Notes: generated by a model not told the origin, from the sequence alone. DNA of 40,260 nucleotides from Acidobacteriota bacterium (GCA_029263355.1 JAJCXQ010000262.1:1-40260), one strand, 5' to 3'. Positions 23,412 to 32,148 are shown, counted from the first letter of the stretch. A program made the numbers and translations.

Positions 23412-25757
23412 GTTGTGGGTCTTCGAAGGGTCGCTCTTCTCCTCGTAAACGCCGTAGTACTGATATCGACGATTGTAGCCAGTCGGACTGGTCCTGTACC
23501 GATTCAAGACCGTGCCGAATATCTTGAGCTCAGCGTAACGCAACCGCTCTCGACAGAGCTTTGCGTCATCGCGTACCAGTACCCCAGCCCGGGCACAGAT
23601 CACAATGCCATCGGTCAAAGGTCCCAAAATCACCGCGTCTGCCACCGGCAGTGCTGGCGGAGTATCGATCAGGACAAAGTCGAAACGCGCCCTGATGGCG
23701 CTGAGGAAGTCGCGCATCCGATCGGAAGCCAACAACTCGGATGGATTGGGCGGGATGGGTCCCGACGGGCACGCATAGAGGTTGGGCACGCCTGTATCTA
23801 TGAACAGGTTCTCGATATCGACTTTGCCGGTCAGGTAGTTGACCACTCCGAGACGATTGGAGATCTTGAAGACTTTGTGCATCCGAGGCCGCCGCAGATC
23901 AGCGTCGAGAACCAGTACTCGTCGCCCCAGTTGGGCAAACACAACTCCCATGTTGCAGGTTGTGGCAGTCTTACCCTCCCCCGGCTCCGCCGACGTCACC
24001 GCGACGACTTTGAGCTCATCGGCGCTGGACAAGAGCAGAGCTGTGCGTAAGGACCGATAGGCCTCGCAGACCGCCAAACGGGGATTGGTATGTGGCAGTA
24101 GCTCGATCTCGGGTGTTGGCTCGCCGTCGTCATCGGTCTTCTTGTTCCGACGTCCACGCCTAGGCGCCTTGGCTTCGCCACCACTCGTAGGTGCGTTGTA
24201 ACCGTAACCGTAGCTGTAGCCATAGTTCCCAGTACCGTAACGTCGCAGACCGCGACCGCGCCTGCTTTCCTCCATATCGGGAACGACTGCGAGAGTGGGG
24301 AAACCGATGATGGTCTCCAACTCTTCAGGGGTCTTGATGGTCCGATCCAAATATTCGAGCAGGAAGATACCCGCAAATCCCAGCGCCAATCCAATGAAGA
24401 GCGCCTGACTCAAGTCCTTCTTCAACGACGGCCTGAAAGGCTTGGCGGGAACAATCGCCTCATCGACAATACGGACATTGGACTCTTGAGAGCCTTGGGT
24501 ACGCGACGCGATCTCGGTCTCGGACAGACGTTTGGTGAGATCTTCCCTGAGTTGTTGCCGGGTCTCGATGTAGTTTCGATGACTCGAGTACTCTAGAGCC
24601 GTCGAGTTCTGAAGTCTGGCATCTGCGGCCAACTTCTTCAGCTCTTCTTCGAGACTCTTCTCCTCGCGGAGAGCCTTCTGGTATTCCGCATAGGCACGGT
24701 CCTTGACTTCGTCGTAACTCTCGTTGACCAAACGCTGAAGTTGACCCTTCAAGTCATCTATTTCGCCCTTGCGCCGAACCATCTCAGGCCAAGTTGGCAA
24801 ATAGGTCTCGAGTTTAGTCGTGTATTCGCTCTGCAACAGGAAGAGCTGTGACTTGAGCTTGCTGACTTGACCACCTGAGCTGGAATTGGCGAGGGTTTCG
24901 GGAGTTGACGTCAAGATCCCCTTGTATGCAGCGTCTTTGCCGATCCGTTCGGCAACGACACTGTTGTACTGCCCCTCCAGCGTTTGCTGACGCTCGATGA
25001 GCGCCTTACCCTCCGGATCGAGAGCAAACTCTCCATCGCGACTGGAAAACTCGTTGAGAATGATCCTTCGCTGCTCGATCTCCTGACTGAGAGTCTCTAT
25101 CTGCCCAGACAGAAGTTCAGAGGCCTGGCCAACGGTATCGCTACGGGTTTCGATGCCCCACTCGATAAACGCTTCGGCATAGCCATCGGCAACCTGGGCC
25201 GCCAACTCTGGTGAAGGTGAACGAAATGACAGCTCGACCAACTGAGTCTCTTTGATCGGCTTCACCGTCAATCCGGCTTGGACCACTGCCGCCAGCTGAG
25301 CCACCTCGATGCTGGACGAGAATTCGATGCCCTCTTGAGAAGAGCCAGGTTTGGGAACATGTCCGGTAAAAACGGGATGCTCGTACAGCCTCAGATTTCG
25401 AACCACACGCTCGGCCATGCCCCGGCTACGGAGCAGTCGATACTGAGTCGGGTAGTACTCCAGGTTCCACCAATCTTCGAGCCAACCTCCTTGCCCCAAA
25501 GCATAAAGAGACAGTCGCTTGCGCTCGATCTGAATCGTTGTGGTCGAGCTATATTCCTTGGTCGTCAGCGTGTACCGGACGAAAGCGTAGGTCACGGCGA
25601 TCAGGACGCAGACCAGCAAAAGCGGCCATCTTCGTCGGATCGCATTGAAGTACTTGCTGAGATCCAGGCTGTCGTCCCCATCCGGCAACGCAGCAGCCTC
25701 AGCCATTCGGAAGCTCTGGAACCCTTCGCTTCGTCCACGATCAAAGCTATCGGGCAT
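23403..25757 (-). CDS. Wzc-type polysaccharide co-polymerase / tyrosine autokinase
   Basis: 784 residues. The Wzz domain has a first membrane helix near residues 45-65 (WPLLLVCVLIAVTYAFVRY), a long periplasmic coiled coil, and a second helix (ALFIGLALGFAGIFLLEYL) after the Pro-rich AIVPAKPFRPS motif. The cytoplasmic BY-kinase has Walker A SAEPGEGKTATTCN (about residue 590), Walker A' VLVLDADLRRP and Walker B VLIDTPP. The tail has six tyrosines (YRTSPTGYNRRYQYYGVY), the usual autophosphorylation cluster. Unusually, residues ~500-545 between helix 2 and the kinase form an insertion with a Tyr/Gly-rich run and a basic patch. The role is control of polymer length and export with the outer-membrane partner. 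ATG 25757 shares a base with the upstream stop. Confidence 0.93.
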   Translation of the reverse strand: MPDSFDRGRSEGFQSFRMAEAAALPDGDDSLDLSKYFNAIRRRWPLLLVCVLIAVTYAFVRYTLTTKEYSSTTTIQIERKRLSLYALGQGGWLEDWWNLEYYPTQYRLLRSRGMAERVVRNLRLYEHPVFTGHVPKPGSSQEGIEFSSSIEVAQLAAVVQAGLTVKPIKETQLVELSFRSPSPELAAQVADGYAEAFIEWGIETRSDTVGQASELLSGQIETLSQEIEQRRIILNEFSSRDGEFALDPEGKALIERQQTLEGQYNSVVAERIGKDAAYKGILTSTPETLANSSSGGQVSKLKSQLFLLQSEYTTKLETYLPTWPEMVRRKGEIDDLKGQLQRLVNESYDEVKDRAYAEYQKALREEKSLEEELKKLAADARLQNSTALEYSSHRNYIETRQQLREDLTKRLSETEIASRTQGSQESNVRIVDEAIVPAKPFRPSLKKDLSQALFIGLALGFAGIFLLEYLDRTIKTPEELETIIGFPTLAVVPDMEESRRGRGLRRYGTGNYGYSYGYGYNAPTSGGEAKAPRRGRRNKKTDDDGEPTPEIELLPHTNPRLAVCEAYRSLRTALLLSSADELKVVAVTSAEPGEGKTATTCNMGVVFAQLGRRVLVLDADLRRPRMHKVFKISNRLGVVNYLTGKVDIENLFIDTGVPNLYACPSGPIPPNPSELLASDRMRDFLSAIRARFDFVLIDTPPALPVADAVILGPLTDGIVICARAGVLVRDDAKLCRERLRYAELKIFGTVLNRYRTSPTGYNRRYQYYGVYEEKSDPSKTHNAA

Positions 25758-26590
25758 CAGAAGAAAGACTCCTTCACGATGATCAGGTCACCGTCTTGCA
25801 ACGGTACGTCCGGGTCCCGGTTGTTCAAGACCCGCCGAAAATCGACCACTATTTCGGTCCGTCCCCCGGCTTCGGACTCGCGCTGAATACGGATTTTGTT
25901 CGAGGCGTTCTCCGTCAGTCCGCCGGCGCGCGCCATGGCGGTCAATAACGTCGCTCTTTGCCCGACGGGGAACGTCAGGCTCCCAGCATTGCTTACTTCA
26001 CCAATCAGCAATATGGTCAAGTCACGAGCCGGCGGCAAGTTGATGAGATCGCCAGCAAGAATCGGTAGGTTGACTTTGGGATTGCCGAGTTCGATCAGGT
26101 CTTTGACGGCTATCCGCACTTCGTCGCTCAGACCATTGCTCGCGCGACGCCGGACCACGATCTCTTCACCATGATTGGGCGCCACTCCGCCAGCTTCCAG
26201 CAAGACATCTAGCAACGTTGCTTGCCTGGGAACACTGTGCTTACCCGGCGAGACGACAGCCCCCAAGACCGAAACCGGTCGGGATCGATAGTTCGTCACC
26301 GAGATCGTTACCGTCGCCCGACGTAGCCCCCGGGACTCGAGGCGGTCTCGAATTCGGTTCGCCAGTTGATCCTCAGTCAATTCTTGCGCTTCCACGGTTC
26401 CGATCATCGGCAAGTTGATCGTCCCGTCGTCCGCCACCGTCACTTCTTGATTGAGGTCTTCAACCTCCTCGACGTGGATCTGAATCTGATCGCGCGGACC
26501 GATTCGATATAGACCCGTCGACTCGGCCTGCTGAGCGCACACACTGGCTGTCAACAGTGCCAACGCGGCAACGACAAAACATCGTTTCAT
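25757..26590 (-). CDS. Wza-type polysaccharide export protein
   Basis: 277 residues. A signal peptide (MKRCFVVAALALLTASVCA) has no clear lipobox, so lipidation as in E. coli Wza is doubtful. The Poly_export domain is YRIGPRDQIQIHVEEVEDLN with VTVADDGTINLPMIGTVEAQ. It is followed by two SLBB domains (RPVSVLGAVVSPGKHSVPRQ and LTILLIGEVSNAGSLTFPVG). Such proteins form the outer-membrane exit channel for capsule or exopolysaccharide. TGATG coupling to the Wzc-type kinase fits their direct contact. No good Shine-Dalgarno precedes ATG 26590, and a -10-like element lies only 6 bases upstream. Confidence 0.92.
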   Translation of the reverse strand: MKRCFVVAALALLTASVCAQQAESTGLYRIGPRDQIQIHVEEVEDLNQEVTVADDGTINLPMIGTVEAQELTEDQLANRIRDRLESRGLRRATVTISVTNYRSRPVSVLGAVVSPGKHSVPRQATLLDVLLEAGGVAPNHGEEIVVRRRASNGLSDEVRIAVKDLIELGNPKVNLPILAGDLINLPPARDLTILLIGEVSNAGSLTFPVGQRATLLTAMARAGGLTENASNKIRIQRESEAGGRTEIVVDFRRVLNNRDPDVPLQDGDLIIVKESFF

Positions 26591-26897
26591 AGCCTAATAC
26601 TACAACAGATTCAAGCACTTGAGCTAGGAACACCGACCGCTCCGACAACCCTCTCACCGCAGGAGGATGAACCGCTGGCGCAACGCTCCAAGGCTCCTGT
26701 GACCGGCTTCATCATCCGCCCATCTTGAAAAGCAATCCGGCGTCTCTCTGGTGCACAAAGCAACTTCTTGATCGTCGCGTCAAACCCGCAACAAAACTCT
26801 CTGTCCTCAGCTTGGTCATAGCGAGAGGGACGCGTATTGCGACCCGCATCTGACTAGGATATCCTTGAGATCCGTCTCGCCTTGCGAAGGAGGAACT
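26591..26897. other. Divergent control region of the polysaccharide locus
   Basis: 307 bases between the Wza-type gene (minus) and the unknown exported-protein gene (plus). It holds the -10-like element next to the Wza start and, near the right end, the ribosome site GAAGGAGG of the plus-strand gene. An 11-codon frame after GCAGGAGG (about 26660-26710) is spaced too tightly from its ATG to count as a gene. I see no clear operator or riboswitch. Confidence 0.5.
26597..26602 (-). promoter_or_regulatory. -10-like element close to the export-protein start
   Basis: On the minus strand TAGTAT (26602-26597) is followed by six bases and then ATG 26590. If used, transcription would begin at or next to the A of the ATG, giving a leaderless mRNA. 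The -35 region is weak. Confidence 0.3.
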
Positions 26898-27812
26898 ATG
26901 CGAACAGAGAATGTATCAACTACGTTGGCCATTGCAACCTGCACGCTGCTTGCCACTGCGGCGGTCGTCAGCGCCCAAGGGCCCTTGTCAGCTTCGGCTC
27001 AAAACGTTGAATGCCTACCCATCGGAGCTAATGGTGTCGCCTGGGGTCAGGTGAATAACAATGTTCCGGATACGACGGTGCGTCTGAATTTTCGTCGTAT
27101 GCATGACGCCGTAGAAGACTTGTACTACGTCCAAATGAATCCAGGAAGCCCGGGACGCTACTGGGGTGTCTTCCCGAAGGCGGAAGATCGCAAGCTCAAC
27201 CGGCACGAGCTGATCGAGACCCGCGAAGAGGTTCAAGAAGAGTACAGGTGGGCCGCCTGGTGGAAAGAGAAGGAGCTCACTGAGGACCGAGACCCCAACG
27301 ATCCTCATGATGAGGCCGAGCTCGACGACGATCTCCTGCGCGAAAGAGCCAGTCTCGGCAAAGAATTGCCGAGGGATTGGCTGGCCAAGATGGATGACTC
27401 CTCATTTCAAGACTGGCTGGAGCAACTCGAGAACGAACCTGCCGAGTACTACGTGTCGGTCCATGACGCGACAGGGCGCGAGCTTGCAAGATCACAAACC
27501 AAAGTCACCGAGGTGAGAGAGAATTGCAGTGTTGACTTGTCACCACAGGAACGAGGCGAAGCCGAGAACCTGACCGTAGGTGAGACTGCCCACTGGCAGC
27601 GCGACGAAGAAGTCTTCCACTGGCTCTGTGACGGTATCGTCAGCCGGATCGATCCCACCAACGTTTTGCGGGGTGACGGCATTTGTCGCGCCTGTGTCAT
27701 CGCCTGGTGGAAAAAGAAGCAAGTCTTGCTAGCGACGGCTCTTGTTCCTATCAGCACTGGAGTCATCATCCAGAAGGATCCCGAGCCCCCGGTTTCGCCA
27801 GACGCGCCTTAG
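26898..27812 (+). CDS. Unrecognised exported protein at the head of the glycan operon
   Basis: 304 residues, no family assigned. It has a signal peptide (residues 1-27, ending VVSA), then strands VAWGQVNN, DTTVRLNFRRM, LYYVQMNPGSPGRYWGVFP and, much later, PAEYYVSVHDATGRELARS. These look like one Ig-like sheet of a kind I associate with Acidobacterial exported proteins ('VRLYFR...YYV.M....G.Y.GVLP'). Between the strands sits an acidic helical insertion of about 80 residues (roughly 95-175) rich in Glu, Asp and Trp. Four Cys lie in the second half of the protein (ENCS, HWLCDG, GICRACV). A hydrophobic segment (VLLATALVPISTGVII) and a Pro/Asp tail end it, perhaps a membrane anchor. ATG 26898 follows AGGAGG by four bases. 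Confidence 0.75.
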   Translation: MRTENVSTTLAIATCTLLATAAVVSAQGPLSASAQNVECLPIGANGVAWGQVNNNVPDTTVRLNFRRMHDAVEDLYYVQMNPGSPGRYWGVFPKAEDRKLNRHELIETREEVQEEYRWAAWWKEKELTEDRDPNDPHDEAELDDDLLRERASLGKELPRDWLAKMDDSSFQDWLEQLENEPAEYYVSVHDATGRELARSQTKVTEVRENCSVDLSPQERGEAENLTVGETAHWQRDEEVFHWLCDGIVSRIDPTNVLRGDGICRACVIAWWKKKQVLLATALVPISTGVIIQKDPEPPVSPDAP

Positions 27813-28183
27813 AGAGTGAGCTTCTCTCCTCAAAAAGGCGAGTCTGTTCGTGCGACCAGGCTAAGCCGCGAGCGTGGCCATCGAGACACGTCACGAGCGT
27901 GGCTAGAGAGTTTTTAGGCTGCCGTAGAATAGCTAGCGCGAATCAAGTTGAGCTCCGGTCGACAGTGTCGAATCAGACACAGGCCGGGGCTAATTTCGTT
28001 TTTGGGCTTGTTGAGTGAGTGGTGTCGCATGGGCATGAATCCAGCCACAAAGAATGCTAGACTCGAAGCGTTTTCTAGGAGCGCTCGAGGGAACCGTCTC
28101 CTCTGCGCGAAGGGTTTTTCTTTCGGTGGCCAGGCACCGACAGGGGCGGAGCCTATCTATCTGAAGTCTCGAGATTTAACCCG
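27813..28183. other. Long leader region before the fucose/pseudaminic-acid genes
   Basis: 371 bases without a gene. It contains -10-like TAGAAT (27925-27930) and a TGCTAGACT further on (around 28060), neither with a good -35. CGAGCGTGGC is directly repeated at 27869-27878 and 27894-27903, and a CGGTG-GCCAGG-CACCG hairpin lies at 28124-28139. It is a natural place for the operon promoter and for a loading site of the NusG paralog. The enterobacterial ops core (GGCGGTAGC) is absent. Confidence 0.4.
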
Positions 28184-29191
28184 ATGAACAGGTCGTTCTC
28201 CCGTAATTCGCGGATATACGTCGCGGGCCATCGTGGTCTGGTCGGCTCGGCTATTGTGCGGCGGCTCAAAGCCGAGGGGTATGTCAATCTACTGACCGCT
28301 GACCGCGAGCACCTTGATCTTCGCAACCAAGCAAACGTCAACCGCTGGTTTCAAACCCATCGTCCAGAATTCGTATTCTTGGTAGCGGGTACCGTCGGTG
28401 GAATTCTTGCAAACTCGACCCGGCCAGCAGAGTTCATCTACGACAACCTTCTGATCCACGCAACGACGGTCCACGCGGCTCACATGTATGGTGTCCAGAA
28501 GCTGATATACCTCGGCAGCTCCTGTATCTACCCGCGAACATCTCCACAGCCGATCAAAGAAGAGTACTTGCTGACCGGCCCGTTGGAACCAACCAACGAA
28601 CCCTATGCGGTAGCCAAGATCGCCGGTATCAAGCTCTGCCAATCCTATCGTCAGCAGTACGGCAGCGGCTTCATTTCCGTGATCCCTACCAATCTCTACG
28701 GCCCCAACGACAACTTCGATCTAGACAGCTCTCACGTCCTTCCGGCGCTGATTCGAAAAGTTCATGAAGCGAAGCTCGCCAAGCGCAAGGATGTTGTTGT
28801 TTGGGGCACTGGAACACCGCGCAGAGAGTTTCTGCACGTGGACGATCTAGCCGATTGTTGCCTGTTTCTAATGCACCACTATGATGGCGAGTTACCCCTC
28901 AATGTGGGTACAGGCAAGGACTTGACGATCTACGAATTGGTCGACCGTATCCGCAAGATCGTCTACCCAGAAGCCAACATCGTTCTCGACTCCACCAAAC
29001 CAGACGGAATGCCTCGCAAGCTCCTGGACGTCCGCCGACTGGAAGATTTGGGTTGGCGGTACAAGATCTCTTTGGACCAAGGGATCGAAATGACTTACCG
29101 ATGGTTCATAGAGCATCAAGACCAGGCTTGCGATCCGATAGAGCGAATTGCTGGTGCACCCCCAACATCGCAGCATCGCGTATCAAGCTAG
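28184..29191 (+). CDS. fcl: GDP-L-fucose synthase (epimerase/reductase)
   Basis: 335 residues, a short-chain dehydrogenase fold enzyme that turns GDP-4-keto-6-deoxymannose into GDP-L-fucose with NADPH. Visible: the nucleotide site VAGHRGLVGSAIVRRL, LVAGTVGGILANSTRPAEFI, the catalytic Ser in LGSSCIYPR, the Tyr-Lys pair in EPYAVAKIAGIKLC, PTNLYGPNDNFD and the substrate loop RREFLHVDDLADCC. All catalytic residues are present. The preceding enzyme, GDP-mannose 4,6-dehydratase (Gmd), is not in the window. It is the first biosynthetic gene of the plus-strand cluster and is followed 12 bases later by the NusG paralog. Confidence 0.95.
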   Translation: MNRSFSRNSRIYVAGHRGLVGSAIVRRLKAEGYVNLLTADREHLDLRNQANVNRWFQTHRPEFVFLVAGTVGGILANSTRPAEFIYDNLLIHATTVHAAHMYGVQKLIYLGSSCIYPRTSPQPIKEEYLLTGPLEPTNEPYAVAKIAGIKLCQSYRQQYGSGFISVIPTNLYGPNDNFDLDSSHVLPALIRKVHEAKLAKRKDVVVWGTGTPRREFLHVDDLADCCLFLMHHYDGELPLNVGTGKDLTIYELVDRIRKIVYPEANIVLDSTKPDGMPRKLLDVRRLEDLGWRYKISLDQGIEMTYRWFIEHQDQACDPIERIAGAPPTSQHRVSS

Positions 29192-29203
29192 GCGATTTCT
29201 GGC

Positions 29204-29794
29204 ATGCCTATTCTCAAGCAAGAGATCGATCTCCATCCGCCGAGCCTTTTCAGTGAGGCGCTCCCTCCGTGGCAGGTCGCCTATGTGCGAAGCCGCCATG
29301 AGAAAGCTCTGGCCCGGTACCTGGTTCGGCACAACATCTCTTTCGACCTGCCTCAATATCTGCAGGAAAGACGATTCAATGGCCGCAAGCGTGTTTCCAG
29401 CCTGCCGCTATTCCCAGGCTATCTCTTCCTGCCGGTCTCCGCGACCGAACGTCGAAAGTCCCTCGAGAGCAACCTCGTCGTCAAGCTCATTGAGGTGTTC
29501 GATCAAGCACTGATTCATAGCGAGTTGATGAGGCTCTGGGAGCTCCAAGTTACCGGGACACCGCTCGTACCACATCCGTATCTCGAGATTGGTCAGGAAG
29601 TTGATGTCATTGCTGGCCCGCTAAGAGGCTGCCGCGGCAAGATCCAGAGATGCCATGGACAGCTACGACTGGTGGTTTCGGTGACTCTCTTGAGAAGGTC
29701 GGTGGCCGCAACCTTGGATCGCGATGCCGTAGCGCCGATTTCAAGCTTGCCTTCGCCGAAGTGCGACCTTGCTCGCTCCACCCTGACCATTTGA
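29204..29794 (+). CDS. Specialised NusG paralog (RfaH/UpxY/LoaP-like antiterminator)
   Basis: 196 residues. The NGN domain (about residues 22-85) starts WQVAYVRSRHEKALARYLVR and ends SLPLFPGYLFLPV, the typical NusG signature. A KOW domain follows (EIGQEVDVIAGPLRGCRGKI). The loss of other house-keeping neighbours (secE, rplK) and the place inside a glycan cluster mark it as a specialised paralog that rides RNA polymerase through long polysaccharide operons. It probably acts on the genes around it. The ribosome site is weak. The nearest comparison is RfaH or UpxY, but which type cannot be settled by eye. Confidence 0.88.
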   Translation: MPILKQEIDLHPPSLFSEALPPWQVAYVRSRHEKALARYLVRHNISFDLPQYLQERRFNGRKRVSSLPLFPGYLFLPVSATERRKSLESNLVVKLIEVFDQALIHSELMRLWELQVTGTPLVPHPYLEIGQEVDVIAGPLRGCRGKIQRCHGQLRLVVSVTLLRRSVAATLDRDAVAPISSLPSPKCDLARSTLTI

Positions 29795-29905
29795 CCCCAT
29801 CAAGAATCTCGGCGTCGAGCCGAAGGTGCACCAAAATCGAGGCTCTATGCAAACGTCAGTGGACAAAACCTGCGGGAAAACCATGAAGTCATTACGAGGA
29901 TCGAG

Positions 29906-30886
29906 ATGAACTGGACAGACCAAGTCGTCCTCGTCACCGGCGGGACCGGCTCCTTTGGCCAGAAGTTCACCCGCATCCTGCTCGACGAGTACTCTCCAGC
30001 GAAGCTCATTATCTTGAGCCGTGACGAACTCAAACAGCACGAAATGAGGGTTGCCGGATTCGATGACCCCAGACTGCGCTATTTCATCGGAGACGTACGG
30101 GATGTCGACCGTCTAAGGCGAGCCATGGCGGGGGTTGACGTGGTCGTGCACGCAGCTGCTCTCAAGCAGGTACCTGCCTGTGAGTACAACCCTATTGAGG
30201 CTGTTCTCACCAACATCATGGGAGCCCGTAATGTCATCGACGCAGCCTTGGATTGCGGGGTTCGTAGCGTGGTTGCGCTGTCGACCGACAAGGCTGTCAA
30301 CCCGTTGAACCTCTACGGCTCCACCAAGCAGGTCGCCGAAAAGCTTTTCGTTCAAGCCAATGCTTACAGTGGGAGTTCCGAGACTCGCTTCAGCTGTGTT
30401 CGCTACGGAAATGTTGTTGGTAGTCGCGGCAGCGTCATACCGCTTTTTCTGCAACAGCGGCACCGCGGGCACCTGACGGTGACGGATCCTCGAATGACCC
30501 GTTTCTGGATCACCCTCGACGAGGGGGTGCGGCTGGTCATCCGCGCCATCGAGCAGTCTCACGGAGGCGAAGTCTTCGTACCCAAGATTCCCAGCATGAG
30601 TATTGTCGATCTAGCGAAAGCAGTGGCCCCGGACTGCGAAATCAGAGAAATCGGAATACGGCCAGGCGAGAAGCTTCACGAAGCATTGATCTCCGAAGAC
30701 GAAAGTCGCCAAGCCGTCGAGCTCGACGACCTGTTTGTCATTCAGCCGGCTCATCCCTGGTGGTCGGGACACCGCTGGGAGGAGGAAGGAAGCACGCTCG
30801 CTGAAGGTTTCAGTTATACCAGCGACAACAACTCCCAGTGGCTCTCCGTCGAGGAGCTCCAAGCCTTGATTCAGGCAATCGAATGA
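29906..30886 (+). CDS. pseB: UDP-GlcNAc 4,6-dehydratase (inverting), PseB
   Basis: 326 residues. First step of CMP-pseudaminate synthesis: UDP-GlcNAc to the 4-keto-6-deoxy-L-arabino sugar. The NADP site is VLVTGGTGSFGQKF; HAAALKQVPACEYNPIEAV is a PseB hallmark; STDKAVNPLNLYGSTKQVAE carries the catalytic Tyr-Lys; RYGNVVGSRGSVIPLF and IGIRPGEKLHEALIS follow. It is the short soluble form, not the membrane WbpM/CapD type. GAGGA lies 5 bases before ATG 29906. An 8-codon frame (29883-29909) ends on this start as ATGA and may be a leader. Its stop overlaps pseC. Confidence 0.95.
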   Translation: MNWTDQVVLVTGGTGSFGQKFTRILLDEYSPAKLIILSRDELKQHEMRVAGFDDPRLRYFIGDVRDVDRLRRAMAGVDVVVHAAALKQVPACEYNPIEAVLTNIMGARNVIDAALDCGVRSVVALSTDKAVNPLNLYGSTKQVAEKLFVQANAYSGSSETRFSCVRYGNVVGSRGSVIPLFLQQRHRGHLTVTDPRMTRFWITLDEGVRLVIRAIEQSHGGEVFVPKIPSMSIVDLAKAVAPDCEIREIGIRPGEKLHEALISEDESRQAVELDDLFVIQPAHPWWSGHRWEEEGSTLAEGFSYTSDNNSQWLSVEELQALIQAIE

Positions 30887-32085
30887 GTCGCGAGGCGCCT
30901 CCCATCAGACGACCGGCCGTCATGGAACCCTACGTGCCTTACAGCCGGCAGAATATCGATGAAGACGATATTCGAGCGGTGGTCAAAGTTCTTCGCTCGG
31001 ACTGGCTAACCACCGGCCCCCTGGTCGAAGAGTTCGAACGAGCCGTAGCAGCCGCTACCGGAGCCACCCATGCTGTTGCCGTCGCAAACGGTACTGCGGC
31101 GCTCCACGCAGCGATGTTTGGCTTGGGCATCGCTCCCGGCGACGAAGTCATTGTCCCGGCGATAACTTTTGCAGCCACTGCCAATTGTGTCATCTATCAA
31201 GGGGGTACCCCGGTCTTCGCAGATGTTCACCCCACCACTCTTTTGTTGGATCCAACCTCGGTCGAGAGGTTGGTCAGCCCTCGGACAAAAGCCATCATCA
31301 GCGTTGACTACGCGGGGCAACCTTGTGACTACGACGCGCTCCGACAGCTCGCGAGCGAACACGGTTCGAGCTTGGTAGCCGACGCCTGCCACGCCTTGGG
31401 AGCGCGTTATAAAGGGACGCCGGTTGGCTCGTTGGCCGAACTCAGCACCTTCAGTTTTCATCCAGTCAAACCGATCACGACAGCTGAAGGCGGCATGGTC
31501 ACGACCCATAGTGATGCCTTGGCCCAACGCATGCGGCACTTTCGCAACCACGGCATTACGACCGATCACCGACAGCGGGAAGTGGAAGGGTCTTGGTTCT
31601 ACGAAATGACCGACCTCGGCTTCAATTACCGTCTGTCGGACCTCCAATGCGCCCTGGGCCTCAGCCAGCTCGGCCGGCTCGACGGGTGGATGCATCGACG
31701 CCAAGCCCTCGCCAGAAGATATGACGCGGCGTTTGCTGAGACTCCGGAAATCACGCCGTTGATCAAACAACCAGAGGTCGATCATGCTTATCACCTCTAC
31801 GTCGTCAAGCTGACTGCCGACGGTCCTGCAAAACTCCGCCAGGAAGTCTTCACTCGTTTACGAGCCGCCGGAGTCGGAGTGAACGTTCACTACATTCCGG
31901 TCCATCTGCATCCTTATTACCAACGCACGCTCGGCACCCGACCCGGCCTCTGTCCAAACGCGGAAGCTGCCTACGAGCAGATCCTCTCGCTACCGCTGTT
32001 CCCTGCCATGACAGATACCCATGTCGATGACATTGTCGGAATCCTCACCGACACGGTCGGAGCGGTCTCCTCCCAAAGAGGATGA
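30883..32085 (+). CDS. pseC: UDP-4-amino-4,6-dideoxy-AltNAc transaminase, PseC
   Basis: 400 residues, a PLP-dependent aminotransferase of the DegT/DnrJ/EryC1 family; second step of the pathway. The opening YVPYSRQNIDEDDIRAVVKV and SDWLTTGPLVEEFE are characteristic of PseC. ANGTAALHAAM binds PLP phosphate, VADACHALGA gives the Asp, and FSFHPVKPITTAEGGM carries the internal aldimine Lys. ATG 30883 overlaps the pseB stop as ATGA, which favours it over MEPYVPY at 30922, though that shorter start fits family length too. Co-translation with pseB is likely. Confidence 0.95.
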   Translation: MSREAPPIRRPAVMEPYVPYSRQNIDEDDIRAVVKVLRSDWLTTGPLVEEFERAVAAATGATHAVAVANGTAALHAAMFGLGIAPGDEVIVPAITFAATANCVIYQGGTPVFADVHPTTLLLDPTSVERLVSPRTKAIISVDYAGQPCDYDALRQLASEHGSSLVADACHALGARYKGTPVGSLAELSTFSFHPVKPITTAEGGMVTTHSDALAQRMRHFRNHGITTDHRQREVEGSWFYEMTDLGFNYRLSDLQCALGLSQLGRLDGWMHRRQALARRYDAAFAETPEITPLIKQPEVDHAYHLYVVKLTADGPAKLRQEVFTRLRAAGVGVNVHYIPVHLHPYYQRTLGTRPGLCPNAEAAYEQILSLPLFPAMTDTHVDDIVGILTDTVGAVSSQRG

Positions 32086-32148
32086 GCGTGAATTTAGGTT
32101 GACCAAAGACGGCACCAACCGGATTGTCGACGGGATGCCCAAAAAAAC

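Noticed and set aside
27813..28183. JUMPstart/ops element or a c-di-GMP riboswitch
   Set aside because: The GGCGGTAGC core is absent and I could not match the conserved riboswitch core bases.
31006..31794. 262-codon minus-strand frame opposite pseC
   Set aside because: The plus-strand PseC motifs are complete; this is a codon-bias shadow.
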